From the NCBI GenBank assembly GCA_035079385.1, contig JAVHKY010000047.1:3286001-3350000 (forward strand): a stretch of DNA of 64,000 nucleotides. Direction: 5' to 3'. Each line of letters begins with the position of its first letter. Position 1 is the stretch's first letter. Below the pieces are notes generated by a model. That model had not been told where the DNA came from. It saw only the letters and a program-made list of their open reading frames with translations, and did no database searches. Shown piece by piece: positions 1 to 11,220 of this stretch. The DNA is from Aspidiotus rigidus. Taxonomy: Eukaryota > Arthropoda > Insecta > Hemiptera > Diaspididae. The translations under genes were made by a program, and so were the position numbers.

Positions 1-1740
1 CTACGAATTATCTTATTCGAATCATCTGCACCATACTTTATGTACGAATCCTTTTTATCATCATGAAAAAGTGAAGGGGTCGTTCAGCACAGATGGTGAA
101 AGTGAGTACAATTTTCATTATTCTTCGTTCTACGTATTACCATGTAGAAACTTGAGAATGAGGAAAAGTCGACGTCGTTTTCACTTTCGCGAGAAAAAGA
201 CTTCAGTAAGAGACTAACAGCATGTACTTATCGATGTGCATACAAAGTTCCGTTTCTGACTGGATAAAAGTTATTATTAGGTTGGTGGTTGGGTGTGCGT
301 ACGGTATATTTCAAAAAAAAAACAAGAGCATCATTGTTTTTCTTGTGTCTCTGTGTGTACACATAATTCTTAGAATCGTTTCGTCTTTCTCGTAATAAGC
401 TATAATACGTTCGAGTACGATGTGTTTTTATATACGGAGCGCGTTACTGGCAACACCGGTTTCCACCTGACATCTGTGTGGTCTCACGATTATCATGGAC
501 TAGTCATAGAGATAAGTTCTTGTAATTCTGAATCGTCATCTTGGTCAATTCCAGTTTTTTTGCTCTTTTCCTTCGGTTGATTTTTTAACATTTATTATTA
601 TTTTTTAAAATTCCACCTTGGCATATTGTCAAACGAAGTTGCCGTGCGACGTCGCCATTCATAATAATGATAATGATAAAAATAATTGCGCCGCGTTAAG
701 AGTCTCTTACTTTGGTTTCTTGCGAGCTCATTTCGCTAAAAGCAGTTTTGGATTCTTTAGGGTAGTGGTTCTCAATTCACGATCGGGTAGTGTAACGCCG
801 AGGAACCTTTGTAAAGTATGATGTCCTGCTATCATTTTGCATCTTCGATCTCGAAGAGTATTTGGTTATTTATGATCTGAAGAATTATGCGAATGATGTC
901 TTTATTATTCGTGAAAAAATCCATTTCGACTTCGCCTACTTCAAATCACGATGATCTGTGTGCATGTGTAAAGTGTTGTTCAATATCCCTTGTAGAAGAA
1001 CCGTATTCTGTATCTTTTCTGTTTTATGCAATTTAATTGTCTCATGTAGATTTATACGGTAAATTAAGATCACTATATCCGTTCTTTTTCTTTGATTCTG
1101 GACCGTAAGTGTGGAGATGCCTTTTCCTTGGAGCTCCCAGTGTGCCTCATGTTCTTTATGCCGTGAAAGTGTGTTGTACAATGTATCGGAAGAATGGTAC
1201 AGACAGCAGCTGCGACGTTAAAGACACGAGTCAAATAGTAGATTTATCAGCAGTCTGTACAAATAATCTTTGGGCGCATATGGTTGGCTCCAACTCCGCG
1301 GGTGTACGCGATTCTTGAATAATTAATGCAAGAGCATGAACGCCCATTCCTCATGCGGATTGAATGAAGGCGCCAGAAGGTGATGATGTGATGACACTAT
1401 GCTGTCCGGTGCCAAAGAATGATTGTACAACCCTCGTACTATTTCTAACGTGAATGCAATGAGCGAACGTACAAAAATTGTTAGGAGATATTTATGGTGC
1501 AACGGTATCTCCACGGGGTAGGTTGGCCACAGGATTAGTTGGCGTCATCGGTCTCTATAGAAAGTGCAGAGCTGTAGACAATAGGGATTTTTTTCGTGCA
1601 AAGTCTGTCGCTTAGTCGTCCGATTTCAGGTAAAGATACCAAGTTGCTGTGTGCTGTCTCATGCTTTCAACAAGAATGAAAAAATAGTTTGTAACAACGC
1701 TCAAAAAAAGGAATTCAGGATTGTATACTAAATGTCTGTA
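1..1740. other. Non-coding sequence, no gene recognised
   Basis: Only short unmatched reading frames occur, with no protein motif and no repeat boundary that I can support. It is probably intron or 5' flank of the downstream SMAD gene. The reading frame at 618-821 has no recognisable domain. Confidence 0.5.
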
Positions 1741-2490
1741 CTTTGTCTGGAGTTTTATTTTAATGAACGTTTTTGACCAAATGATCACTTACGATCTGAG
1801 AAGTTGAACTTGCATTAGGTATTTTCATGAAAAGTTTTGTTTTTGTTACTGTAGTGAAATTGTATCGAATAAAAATTTGGTTATTCAATATGCTGCTGGA
1901 AAAAGTGTCTTCTTGTGGAGGCGTGTTTAGATGCTTCTTGGGGAAATTTGCAGCCTACATTCTAGAGAATTGGTCAGATTTTGACTGGAGTCTGCAGAAA
2001 TCGCTGTGTGTGGGTCGGAATCTTCGTCGTATTTTTGGGTTGAAATTGATGAGACGAAAAAGCTGTAAACTAAATGCCCTGCGTATACTTCTGTCTGTAG
2101 CTCCATTTTAACACGCGAAAATAGACAATCACTCACAATCTGAGGTGTGCTACATGTCTTAATGAAGAGTTTTTTGCTTGTGGTATAATCATGTCGAATA
2201 GTGCCTTACAGGGGCCAGACCAAATATTTGTTGCGCATAAATTGAGAACTAAGGCAAAATAAAGTTTCCAACTTTGGGCCTGGATATTCTATTGTGCATT
2301 ACGTTTTGTCAAAAATGTGTCTTCTTGTAGAAGGTGAGATGCTACTGAAATGTGTGCAGATACTTCTTGGGAAATTTTGTAGCATAGATACTAGGAAGCT
2401 ATTCAGCTTTCGGTTGGAGACTGCAAATATCGTTCTTGTTTGAGCCGGAAACTTGAACCTATTTTTAATTCTACACGAGTGAGGTAAAAC
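1741..2490. repeat. Diverged ~365-bp tandem duplication
   Basis: Two head-to-tail copies, about 1741-2112 and 2113-2490, share a series of blocks: CACTTACGATCTGAG with CACTCACAATCTGAG, GTGTCTTCTTGTGGAGG with GTGTCTTCTTGTAGAAGG, ATGCTTCTTGGGGAAATTTG with ATACTTCTTGGGAAATTTTG, and GGAGTCTGCAGAAATCG with GGAGACTGCAAATATCG. The copies are well diverged. The second ends at the hAT-like element that begins at 2491. Confidence 0.65.
2483..2490. repeat. Target-site duplication, left copy (GGTAAAAC)
   Basis: It is identical to 4433-4440 on the other side of the element at 2491-4432. Eight bases is the usual hAT duplication length. Confidence 0.88.
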
Positions 2491-3226
2491 CAGGGCTTGC
2501 GACCGAAATTTTTTTAACGGTCAACGGTTATCGGTCAAATGACCTCCCAAATTTTTTCGGTTATTGGTTATCTGTCAAAATGTGGGAAAATATAACGGTT
2601 ATAACGGTTAACTGTTATAACCGATATAACCGCTATAACCGTTGAAAAATATATATTTTCAGGTTATAACGGTTAAAATGCGTGAACACAACACATATGC
2701 ATCGAAAAATCACATAATTTAGAAAATAATTCAATATTATTACTACCTCAGTACCTCTAGATACTAGATAGTGGACAAACTCGACAATCTCGTGACTCGT
2801 CACTCTCCAGTCTCCAAATTCACAGATTGCAAATATTTTTTTCTTTGTTTTCTACTTTTCTTATTTCTAGTTTTCTTCTTGTTAATGTCTCATTACTCAT
2901 TAGTCTTTAGGATACTTCAAAAGTTGAAAGTTCAAACTTCAGAGTTTGAACACTTTGAAAGTTTGAACAGTTCCCTTCTAGACCTAGTTTTAGTCAGGCC
3001 CTGGTTTTAGTTTGCAAACTTTTCAAAAATATGATGTATGAAATGATGATGATTGATTAGGGAATAGCTGAATGAGTTAGCAAATTCATTCTCTTCAAAA
3101 TAAAATTAAAATTTATCAAAGAAGATGGAAATTAAAAAAAACCTTAGTTTCAAGTAATTCTAGATTTTGTATATTTTTGAATTCAGAAAACAAAAATTTA
3201 ATAGAAAAAACATTAAACATTATGAC

Positions 3227-3808
3227 TAGAGCCCGGATTCCCTGGTTTTTGTCGCATAATTGCCTTAAAGGGCAAATTTTTGAAAATCAAATAGAAGTTC
3301 ATTACTTCATTTCATGGTATTCTGAGCCCAGGAAAAAAGTTTTATTTCTCCGAAAAACTCCGAAAATGGGGATAAAATCCGAAATCTTCCAAAAACCTAT
3401 AATTTGTAGAAAAAGTTATTTTTTTTACAAAATTTTGTGATTTGAGACACAAAAATTTAAATAATTATGAATCGAAAAAATTTCTTTACTGCCTATATAG
3501 TTGTAACTTCACAATATCTTGTGCTCTAATTGAAGCGTGAACCAACCAGAAAATAAAATAAGACAAAATCTAACATGCTAGTGCAGCATAACGTAAAATT
3601 TTTATAATTCTTTATGTTCAGATCAACTACCTATTTAGATTTTTTTTCTCTTTTTCGATGTAAAAATTTTGATACATATTTACCTGCTGTAAAAATTTTT
3701 TCCCCAATTTTTTAATACCTAATTATTTTAATAAATCCGAGTAATGCCGAAAATTCTCTTTGTAGTTCCGAATTTCGCTGTTTTTAACTCCGAAAAATCC
3801 GGGCTCTA
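3227..3808. mobile_element. Nested hAT-like MITE, 582 bp, 8-bp TSD
   Basis: The terminal inverted repeat TAGAGCCCGGATT lies at 3227-3239 and, inverted, at 3796-3808. An exact 8-bp duplication ATTATGAC sits at 3219-3226 and 3809-3816. The interior has runs of CCGAAAA/TCCGAAAT-type sequence on both sides and no coding capacity. It inserted into the older element at 2491-4432. A partial relative lies at 51361-51535. Confidence 0.9.
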
Positions 3809-3865
3809 ATTATGACGTATCTATATATTATTTAAAACTGATTTAAAATCAACTCCAAAATCTTT

Positions 3866-4235
3866 TGACTGTTCGATTTCGACTTCTACTGAAGCGATTC
3901 TCTGACTGGTTTTTCTTTTCATGAAAAGGTATTCACCTCGACATTTGCAGTGTTAAATATCAAGTTTCTATCCTCAATAGTCTTTGAGAAATCTCGAAAC
4001 GCGATTCCCTCCCTACATATTTCTTATGGGACATATTTTCATAGAAAAACACAGGTTTTTTGACAGTTCGATCTCGACTTCTACTGCACCGATTCTCTTA
4101 CTGTTTTTTTTTTTTTTTTTTTTTATTGAAAAGTATCCACCTCGACATTATTTTCATTGTTCAATATCAAGTTTCTATCTTTAATAGTCTTCGAGGAATC
4201 TCAAAACGTGATTTCCTCCCTGTACATTTCTTAGG
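3866..4235. repeat. ~190-bp tandem duplication inside the hAT-like element
   Basis: Blocks CTGTTCGATTTCGACTTCTA, CACCTCGACATT and ATATCAAGTTTCTATC recur in order at about 3866-4050 and 4058-4235. The second copy has an expanded T-run at 4106-4124. This is presumably internal structure of the host element. Confidence 0.75.
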
Positions 4236-4440
4236 TCCAAACTCCGAAGAATCAACTGGAAAAATGTTTTCTTTTTTTTTTGCCAATTTGTTTTCTGTCG
4301 CTTCAAATTTATTTTGGTCAAATAACAGTTATAACAGAAAAAATAACGGTTAACGGTCAATCGGTCAAAATTGGTATTTTCATTTTGGTTATAACGGTTA
4401 ACCGAAAAATAACTGTTATTATGCAAGCCCTGGGTAAAAC

Positions 4441-6940
4441 TTAAAGCCTCTTAGTGATCGAAAGATTTCGAAGGTGATCTTGCTGAGGTTCTTTTCTCTT
4501 TTAGACTATGTCAGTGCTTCTTCTTGCACTCTGTTTGTCATTGTCGTGCAGGTGCGGCTCTACGGGGCAGAAATGGGGAAAATTCCCCCCCCCCCCCTCC
4601 CCCAAAAAATCTGCAGTATCAAAGGAAATGTAAAAAAAAAGAGAAAGAAGAGGTCCTTTAAACTTTTTTTGGATTGTTTCCCCTCCCAAAGTGATTGTCT
4701 GGACCCGCGCCTGGTCGTGTAAATTTTTGTTTGAACTTCCGATCATTGACTCTCTCTCTGTCATGTGAAGGATACAAATTAGAAAACGACAAACAACGAG
4801 CAAATTTCTGCCTTTTTCTGATGGAGTTGGTTCTCCTCTCCCTTTGAATAGTATCATCGTGAATGCACTCCTTCGTTTTGGGCTAAAGGACTGGAAGCTA
4901 GTGATCTTCACCTGCCTTCAAGAAGGAGGAAGAGGACCAATCGTTGCGATTGTTTCCGATAAAATTGATAGAGAAACCAGGGAAATTGAATGTGTTTCGT
5001 GTAACAATCAGTATGTAAGTGTGTGAAGTTGGTTCCTTCAGAATTGCGATTCTGACCGGACCCCGAATTGTGATGAAATATTATTTTTTGCCAGCAAATT
5101 ATAACCTGATTCTTGATTTATAATTCAGATTCGAACGTACCAAGTTGTATTTTGTATCAAAATATTATTGGCCTCGGTCGAAAGGGATTTCAAAAGTTTC
5201 CAAAAATCTAGCTGATTCAGGATTTGTGAAGACCATTGTGTTTCCTGCAATTTATTTAATGTTCCTGGAGTACTTTTCTGAACCAAAGGTGGTCTTCTCT
5301 TCGACTAGTGAATTTCCCTCGAATGTTGGAAAATTCCGTCAATCTGAAACTACCTTCTCATAGCAATATTCTATATTTTGCCCGTTGTGGACTCCAAAAC
5401 GTTCAAAAATGGAACGTTCGAAAGAATGTGTAAGAAATGTCTTTCTCCTTCCTTTTGGTCCACGTGGAATGACATTTGATCTCGTCCAGGCAGTTCGACC
5501 TGCCCGTAGCATCTCATTAGCCGTTCTTTACAGATTTTAATTTCAAACTTTGAGAAACGTGGAAAAATTTCTTCATTCCACATTTTTGTCGTTGGTAATT
5601 TTCATCTTAGAGAAGATTCATCATTCGTCTGAGCCGTGCGCGACAGAATAATTTTAACGCGGTTGTCATTTTCGCCCACCACGTCAAAAATACCATAATT
5701 CTACCGTATTATTAGTCTCGGAATGAATCTTTATTATTTTAGACGCGATACTGTTGAAAATTTTCGAACTAGTTGTGTAGCAGCCGATATGTTGGAACCT
5801 AATACTTCCTTCTCTGTTCTACCGACACGCTCGTTTTATCGTGTGTTCTCTTTTTCGTAATTCGTGTCTAACAATTCATTGAGAGACTCTTCTAACTTCG
5901 GAGTCTGAATTCAGGTTACAGTGGCGCCAGTGCCGTGTATCTGCGCGCGCTTAACGGGGCTGCTCCATCTCTCGTAATATGTGGTACGGAATATTTATGG
6001 AGTCAGTTAAGCATGCTTGTGTGAGAGTGTGCGTGTGTACGTGTATTTGTGCGGCTGTCTTTGTACGTTTTTGTTTGTATACGTGTATTCTACCGAAGAG
6101 TGCATTCGCGAGATTCTTAAACATCTGCTGGCGTTTACGTTTTCTTTATACCTTCTTTTAACCAGCGACGGCTGGTTACGGTAGACGGACGACGTGCGGC
6201 GTCATCACTGTCTGGTCAGTGTGTGCTCGCTTTCCTATTTCAGTATTATATCTGTTCGATGGTATTCGCTTCACTTCTTCGGTTATTTCATCTTTTCAAT
6301 ACGGTCCTCGACATCAGTCTATGTAAGAGTAGTAGTAAACGCTAGAAAAACGATATCGTTGACAAGGGTTATGTGTTTGTCGACCGAAATATGAATCACA
6401 GGCCCAAGACGAATTCTTTCTGGAGGAACGATTGTTCTGGAGAGGAGGAACCGTACCTTTTTGCGAGCTTGTAAAAAAATGTGAAACACTCTGTGCTATG
6501 AAACCTATCATTAGATCTCTCGTAGGAATTTCGAAATTCCTTCATATCGAATACTGCTGTTCGTGTCGACATCCTCGATGGGCTCGTTGTTTGACCTTTG
6601 ACGTCGTCAACCAGTACTTTACAACTACAGTGTGTTCCAGACTGAAAAAAAAACTTCTGTAAGAAATGTAACTCAGGTAGTCAGTTATACGATTGCGAAA
6701 AAAAAACTTCATCTGTAAGGTTCAGATCGATGGACCATCACAACGTGACGTATGGAAGAAGAGGACGAGACATATTCTCCTCCACCCTGTGTGAGTCTAT
6801 TGACTAACAAAAAATATTGAAATAAACCAATTACAGCGTGTCGAGGAATCCATGTAGATATTCCTGATCTAGCAGTGAAGAATTGTGGAAAAATTATTCG
6901 TACTGTTTTTGATATGATTGCAGAGATTAGTGCAGTTGTG
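4441..6940. other. Non-coding sequence
   Basis: There is no recognisable gene. It contains a short C/A-rich low-complexity patch at 4582-4608. From about 5900 to 6200 the sequence is richer in CpG and includes one GGCGCC palindrome at 5923-5928. A start-site role for that patch cannot be shown. Confidence 0.45.
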
Positions 6941-6944
6941 ATAA

Positions 6945-7215
6945 TGGTTAAAAGTAACGGGATTGGGGCGCCTCCCAGTTCTTGATGTAGCTCTCTTTCT
7001 CTTGGCGAGGTACAATAGTTTGGAGCTTATTTTGTCGTGACTGCAGTGTTTGACTTCCCCAAAGTAGTGATGGCACACAGAAATAGGATTGGGTATTCTT
7101 GTATACGTGGCGCATCCCAGTTCTTGATGTGGCTCCTTTCTCTCTCTTCAAGGGGCAATAGATTAAAGTTTATTTTGTTTTGGCTCAAAGAAGTATCCAT
7201 AGTATGGTGCTTGCC
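6945..7215. repeat. Diverged ~133-bp tandem duplication
   Basis: CCCAGTTCTTGATGT recurs at 6974 and 7108. Both copies are followed by a TCTCT-rich block, GGTACAATAG or GGGCAATAG, and TTATTTTGT, giving two head-to-tail units of about 133 bp. No coding potential is visible. Confidence 0.6.
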
Positions 7216-7219
7216 TTGA

Positions 7220-7921
7220 GTCGCAGCTACGTGGCACAGAAACATATGTACGTGCCTACTTGCATGCATACGTGACTCTCCATATCAAGCAGTATTTCCA
7301 TTCTTCGGCAAAAGATTTGCAATTGACGTCAACTATGCGTCGATTTCAGGTGCACAATCTGGTGGGTCTCAGAATCGAGGTCGAAAATGAGTCGTCTCAT
7401 GCTTAGATATTTGATGTAGACTGAAAATCGACGTCAATTCGACTGTCGCGGCACCGATCAAGTATAATTGATATTAATTATTACTAGGCATTCTACCTGT
7501 GAGTAGCAAAGTCTGAGTAGACAATATATTACAAGGGGGTGACTGTACATCGACCGATTTCAGATTGAAATCGATTCAAGTTTGATTTAAAATTGACCAT
7601 CCTTTATTTCTGGCGCTCTACAAATTGAATGTTGTTGGACGCAACAGAGCAGTCGAATTTGGACAAGTCGAACTGAAATCGACAATTGTCGACCGACCAT
7701 AGGGTCAGTCGATTTCAATAATATTTCGTACCTTCTCAATCATTGGAGACTTGTGGATTGGCGCCTACACCTCTTGTTTGTAAGTGAGCTCAACTCATCT
7801 TTCAGTTACAACGCTTCATAATTCCAGTTCCAGCTTACCCTTTATCAACATTTTCGTTCCAACAAATTTTTAGACAAGTTGAAATACATAGGTTACCTAA
7901 AATCCCTAATGCCAGTAGGTG
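7220..7921. other. Non-coding sequence with scattered TCGATTTCA motifs
   Basis: TCGATTTCA or its complement occurs several times between 7338 and 7720 in both orientations, suggesting an eroded repeat. No terminal repeats or coding frame can be supported. The stretch ends at the left arm of the hairpin at 7922. Confidence 0.4.
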
Positions 7922-8090
7922 TAGTAGGTGTAAATGTGAGGTACTGGGATGTGATGAAAGTTTGAAAGTTGACAGGTCAAGGTCATTCACCCTTGCGTTC
8001 GACGAGATGTCGAACGCAAGGGTGAATGACCTTGACCTGTCAACTTTCGAACTTTCATCACATCCCAGTACCTCACATTTACACCTACTA
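7922..8090. repeat. Near-perfect palindrome, 82-bp arms, 5-nt loop
   Basis: Bases 7922-8003 are the reverse complement of 8009-8090 with a single mismatch; the loop GAGAT is at 8004-8008. The right arm abuts, in frame, the LINE-derived RNase H frame that starts at 8091. This could be a 5' inversion or fold-back made during retrotransposition, or a palindromic assembly artefact. Confidence 0.93.
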
Positions 8091-9411
8091 ATGCCATTCC
8101 TCAAGAAATTTTTCAATCATTCACCCTACAATTTCCACAACACACTCATATTTTTACTGACAGGTCAAAAAATCAACAAGGGGTAGGAATGGCATTCTGG
8201 ATCCCATTCATTCCAATCCACTGTGCTATTTCACTTCCCAACTTTACGTCAGTCTTCCTTGCAGAACAAATGGCTATATTTCAAGCTCTCTATTATGCAA
8301 AACAGAACTTCATTACAGGACGTTTTCTTATAATTTCGGATTCTCTTTCAGCTCTACAACCCTTCTCTTCTTCTCCTTCTAACGTTAAATCAACTTTGGC
8401 ATTACCAATTATTTCCTTGTTAAATTCCCATTCACCCATTCAAATTAATTTTCTTTGGATACCCGAACTTGCAGGAATTATTAATAAAGAAATCGCAGAT
8501 CACAAAGCTAAATTGGCACGTTCTTCACCACTTACACCTAAGTTACTTCCTATATCGGAATTGTACAATTTAATTCGACACTCTACACAAGATGATTGGT
8601 CAATAAATTATCCAAAATCCTTTAATAATACAAATTCACAATATTTTCTCATCCAACCTCAATTACCGTCGTCCCCCTGGTACAAACAGTTCACTGACTT
8701 CCACCGTTCCATCATTATCAAACTCAGTCGTCTCCGGTTTGGTCATAATCGTCTCCCAGTCCATTCAAAAAGAATAAATATTACCGACTCCGACTTATGT
8801 CCTCTACATCCTAACGAACCTCTATAAGGAAACATTAACCATATTTTTTTTTGAATGCAAAAAATTAGAAACCATCAGACAAATTTTATATTCACAAATT
8901 TTGACTCTTAACCTTCCCACACCTGTCACAGCTACCAATCTCCTTTCTGTTGAAAATTTCGCAATATTCCCTCACCTTGCACAATTCATTTCTCACCTCC
9001 CTCCAGCATTAACCATTTAAACTATTCACAATAACTGTATATTCTCTTTTTTTGAATACGGTGTAAGACAAGACGAAGCAAGGCCTAGCAACCACCCTCT
9101 ACTCCAACCTCTCTTCCCTCCTTTTTTCTCCCTTTCTTTCCTTTTTTTTTTTTTTCTCTCTTTCCCCTTGATTCTTAAAAAGTTGCTATTATTACTATTT
9201 AAAAAAAAAAAAAAAAAAAAAAAGGAATTTTTTTTCTTTCTTTATTTCTTTATTATCTTCATATTTTTTATTTATTTTTATTTTTTTCTTTCTATTACTA
9301 TTTTTTTATCATTTTTCAATTTTTTTCAGTTGTTACTGTTATTTTTTGTACTTACATTTCGTTCTTATGTTTTGTTATATTTTTCTGGTTGGATAAATTA
9401 AAAAAAAAAAA
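8091..9411 (+). pseudogene. 5'-truncated LINE: RNase H and C-terminal region
   Basis: The open frame from about 8091 to 8827 holds an RNase H-like sequence: TDRSKNQQGVG near 8157, a LAEQMAIFQAL helix, FLIISDSLSAL, then INFLWIPELAGIINKEIAD. A C-terminal segment LRFGHNRLPVHSKR and a cysteine/histidine tail follow; the tail continues in another frame after 8828 (NINHIFFECKKL). RNase H in LINE ORF2 removes RNA from the RNA:DNA hybrid and is typical of the I superfamily. Reverse transcriptase is absent. The first RNase H acidic motif TDGS reads TDRS. The element ends with pyrimidine- and A-rich tracts and an A-run near 9399-9411, so it is a dead 3' fragment. Confidence 0.75.
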
Positions 9412-9766
9412 CAATATGTAGACTTAGTTTTCACTAAGACTGAAAAAAGCAAATTTTCAGTCTATCTTCGGATTCGATCAAAAATCGCCAGATGATATTA
9501 AGGTGTGTGAGGCTTTGATCTCCGAAAATTCGCATTGTATCAAATATGGTTAAATGTTGCCATTTTGTTGCTGGTCGTTCGGCGCCCCATTTCAACAAAG
9601 GAGTGTAGCAACTGCCACATTGCTACCCCCAGTTATGTCACTTATGGTCCGAATCGGCGAATGTACTCTTTCTTGACATATTCTATATCTCTGTTGAATC
9701 TTACTCCTAGTTGCTGAACTTGCCGATCTTTCAGACTGAGCTTTGCTCTGTATGCATCAGTCATTA
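9412..9766. other. Non-coding sequence before the second palindrome
   Basis: No gene or repeat boundary is recognised. A minus-strand frame (9642-10052) crosses into the palindrome. It reads lysine/arginine-rich peptide without a domain I know. Confidence 0.4.
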
Positions 9767-10151
9767 CACTAAGCAACAATTGAAAATTTTTTGAAAATTG
9801 CTGAAGTGAGATAGGTTGTATCTGGAAGTATTTTTTGCGCTGATTCCAGAACCGTTTTTCGTTTTTTGATAGGAGGTCGCGTTTTCTTGTTATCACTTTG
9901 TTTAGTTGCCGCGCATCGTCGCGAGACGAAGCGTTCTTTATCGAGCTTCGATCAACGATAGCAGTATCAACGCTCGATAAGGAACGCTTCGTCTCGCGAC
10001 AATGCGCGGCAACTAAACAAAGTGATAACAAGAAAACGCGACCTCCTATCAAAAAACGAAAAACGGTTCTGGAATCAGCGCGAAAAATACTTCTAGATAC
10101 AACCTATCTCACTTCAGCAATTTTCAAAAAATTTTTAATTGTTGCCTAGTG
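9767..10151. repeat. Long inverted repeat, 180-bp arms, 25-nt loop
   Basis: Bases 9767-9946 pair with 9972-10151, starting at CACTAAGCAAC / GTTGCCTAGTG and closing at TATCGAGC / GCTCGATA, with only scattered mismatches. The loop is at 9947-9971. The arms include the CpG-rich block around GTCGCGAGACGAAGCG. No target duplication or coding region is evident, so it is either a fold-back element or an inverted duplication. Confidence 0.92.
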
Positions 10152-10186
10152 AATTATTCTCGCCCGATGTCACGCGGCCGATGCCG

Positions 10187-11220
10187 TTTGACTTCGACTT
10201 ATATAGGGTCTATGTTGATGACGTCAAAGACTAGAAAATTATTAATAGTGCTAAGGGATCTAGAATAGTGACTAAAACACATATTTCAGACTCGACTCGT
10301 TAGCCTCAGCATACTGGGCTTGTGTGGAAGACGGTGGGAGGTATCGCCTTCCTGACGTCACACCTTTGATCCCGATTGAACTTGACTTATATGAGGACTA
10401 TATTGATGACGGCATAGGCTGGGAAATTATTAGTATTGCCAAGGGATCTGGAATGGTAACACTGGAGCTTTGCTGTACAAGGTTAACTCGGTAGCTTCAA
10501 CATGCTGGGCTAGTGCGGAAGACGTTAAGAAGTGTCGCCTCCCTGAAAGCAACGCGGCTGATCTCGTTTGACCTTGACTCATATAGCAACTTTATTGGTG
10601 ACGTCATAGGCTGGGAAATTATTAGTATTGCCAAGGGATCTGGAATGGTAACACTGGAGCTTTGCTGTACAAGGTTAACTCGGTAGCTTCAACATGCTGG
10701 GCTAGTGCGGAAGACGTTAAGAGGTGTCGCCTCCCTGAAAGCAACGCGGCTGATCTCGTTTGACCTTGACTCATATAGCAACTTTATTGGTGACGTCATA
10801 GGATGAAAAATTATTAGTGATACCAAGGGATCTAGAATGGTAACACATCTTTTAAACTAAACCTTGCTGTATTAGCTGAACTCGATAGTGCGGTAGACAG
10901 TAGAGAGGTGTCGTCTCCCTGACGTCACGCTCCTCATTCCGATTGACCTTGACTCATATAGGTACTACATATTTTAAAAACTTCACTGGCTGGAAAATTG
11001 TTAGTATTGTTATGGGATCTTGATTGGTGACACCTGAGCCTTTCCGTAATAGCTTAACTCGTTAGCCTCGGCATGCTAGGTTAGTGCGGTTTCGCCTCCC
11101 TAACGTCATAGCGTCACGTTCTTGAGCCAAATTGACCTTGACCTATATATGTAGGGACTTAAGATGACTTCATAGGCTAGACAATCATTTGGAATGCGTA
11201 GATATTTAAAATGGTAATGG
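10187..11220. repeat. ~190-bp satellite array, about 5.2 units
   Basis: Units start at about 10187, 10381, 10570, 10761, 10945 and 11138 (partial), each opening near CTTGACTCATATAG and carrying AAATTATTAGTATTGCCAAGG and TGTCGCCTCCCTGA blocks. The second and third units are almost identical, including CTGTACAAGGTTAACTCGG, showing recent duplication. The outer units are diverged and some have deletions. Most units contain TGACGTCA. Confidence 0.92.

Larger units (their letters stand above)
2491..4432. mobile_element. Non-autonomous hAT-like element, 1942 bp, 8-bp TSD
   Basis: The left end is CAGGGCTTGCGACCG and the right end, reversed, is CAGGGCTTGCATAAT, an imperfect terminal inverted repeat with a hAT-style CAGGG start. 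It is flanked by an exact 8-bp duplication GGTAAAAC at 2483-2490 and 4433-4440. Subterminal regions on both sides are packed with AACGGTTATAACGG-type repeats (2510-2665 and 4318-4415). No transposase coding region is visible. The element has itself been invaded by another one at 3227-3808. Confidence 0.88.

Noticed and set aside
618..821. 67-codon + strand frame as a first exon of the SMAD gene
   Set aside because: No MH1-like residues and no start context or donor that could be linked to the MH2 exons; it looks like chance.
4501..4911. 136-codon minus frame as a gene
   Set aside because: The translation is low complexity around a homopolymer C/A tract with no domain; probably spurious.
9168..9401. 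77-codon Phe/Lys-rich frame
   Set aside because: It is simply the T- and A-rich 3' tail of the LINE fragment read as protein.
9642..10052. 136-codon minus frame as a gene
   Set aside because: Most of it lies within one arm and the loop of the 180-bp palindrome; its length is a by-product of the inverted repeat and no domain is recognisable.
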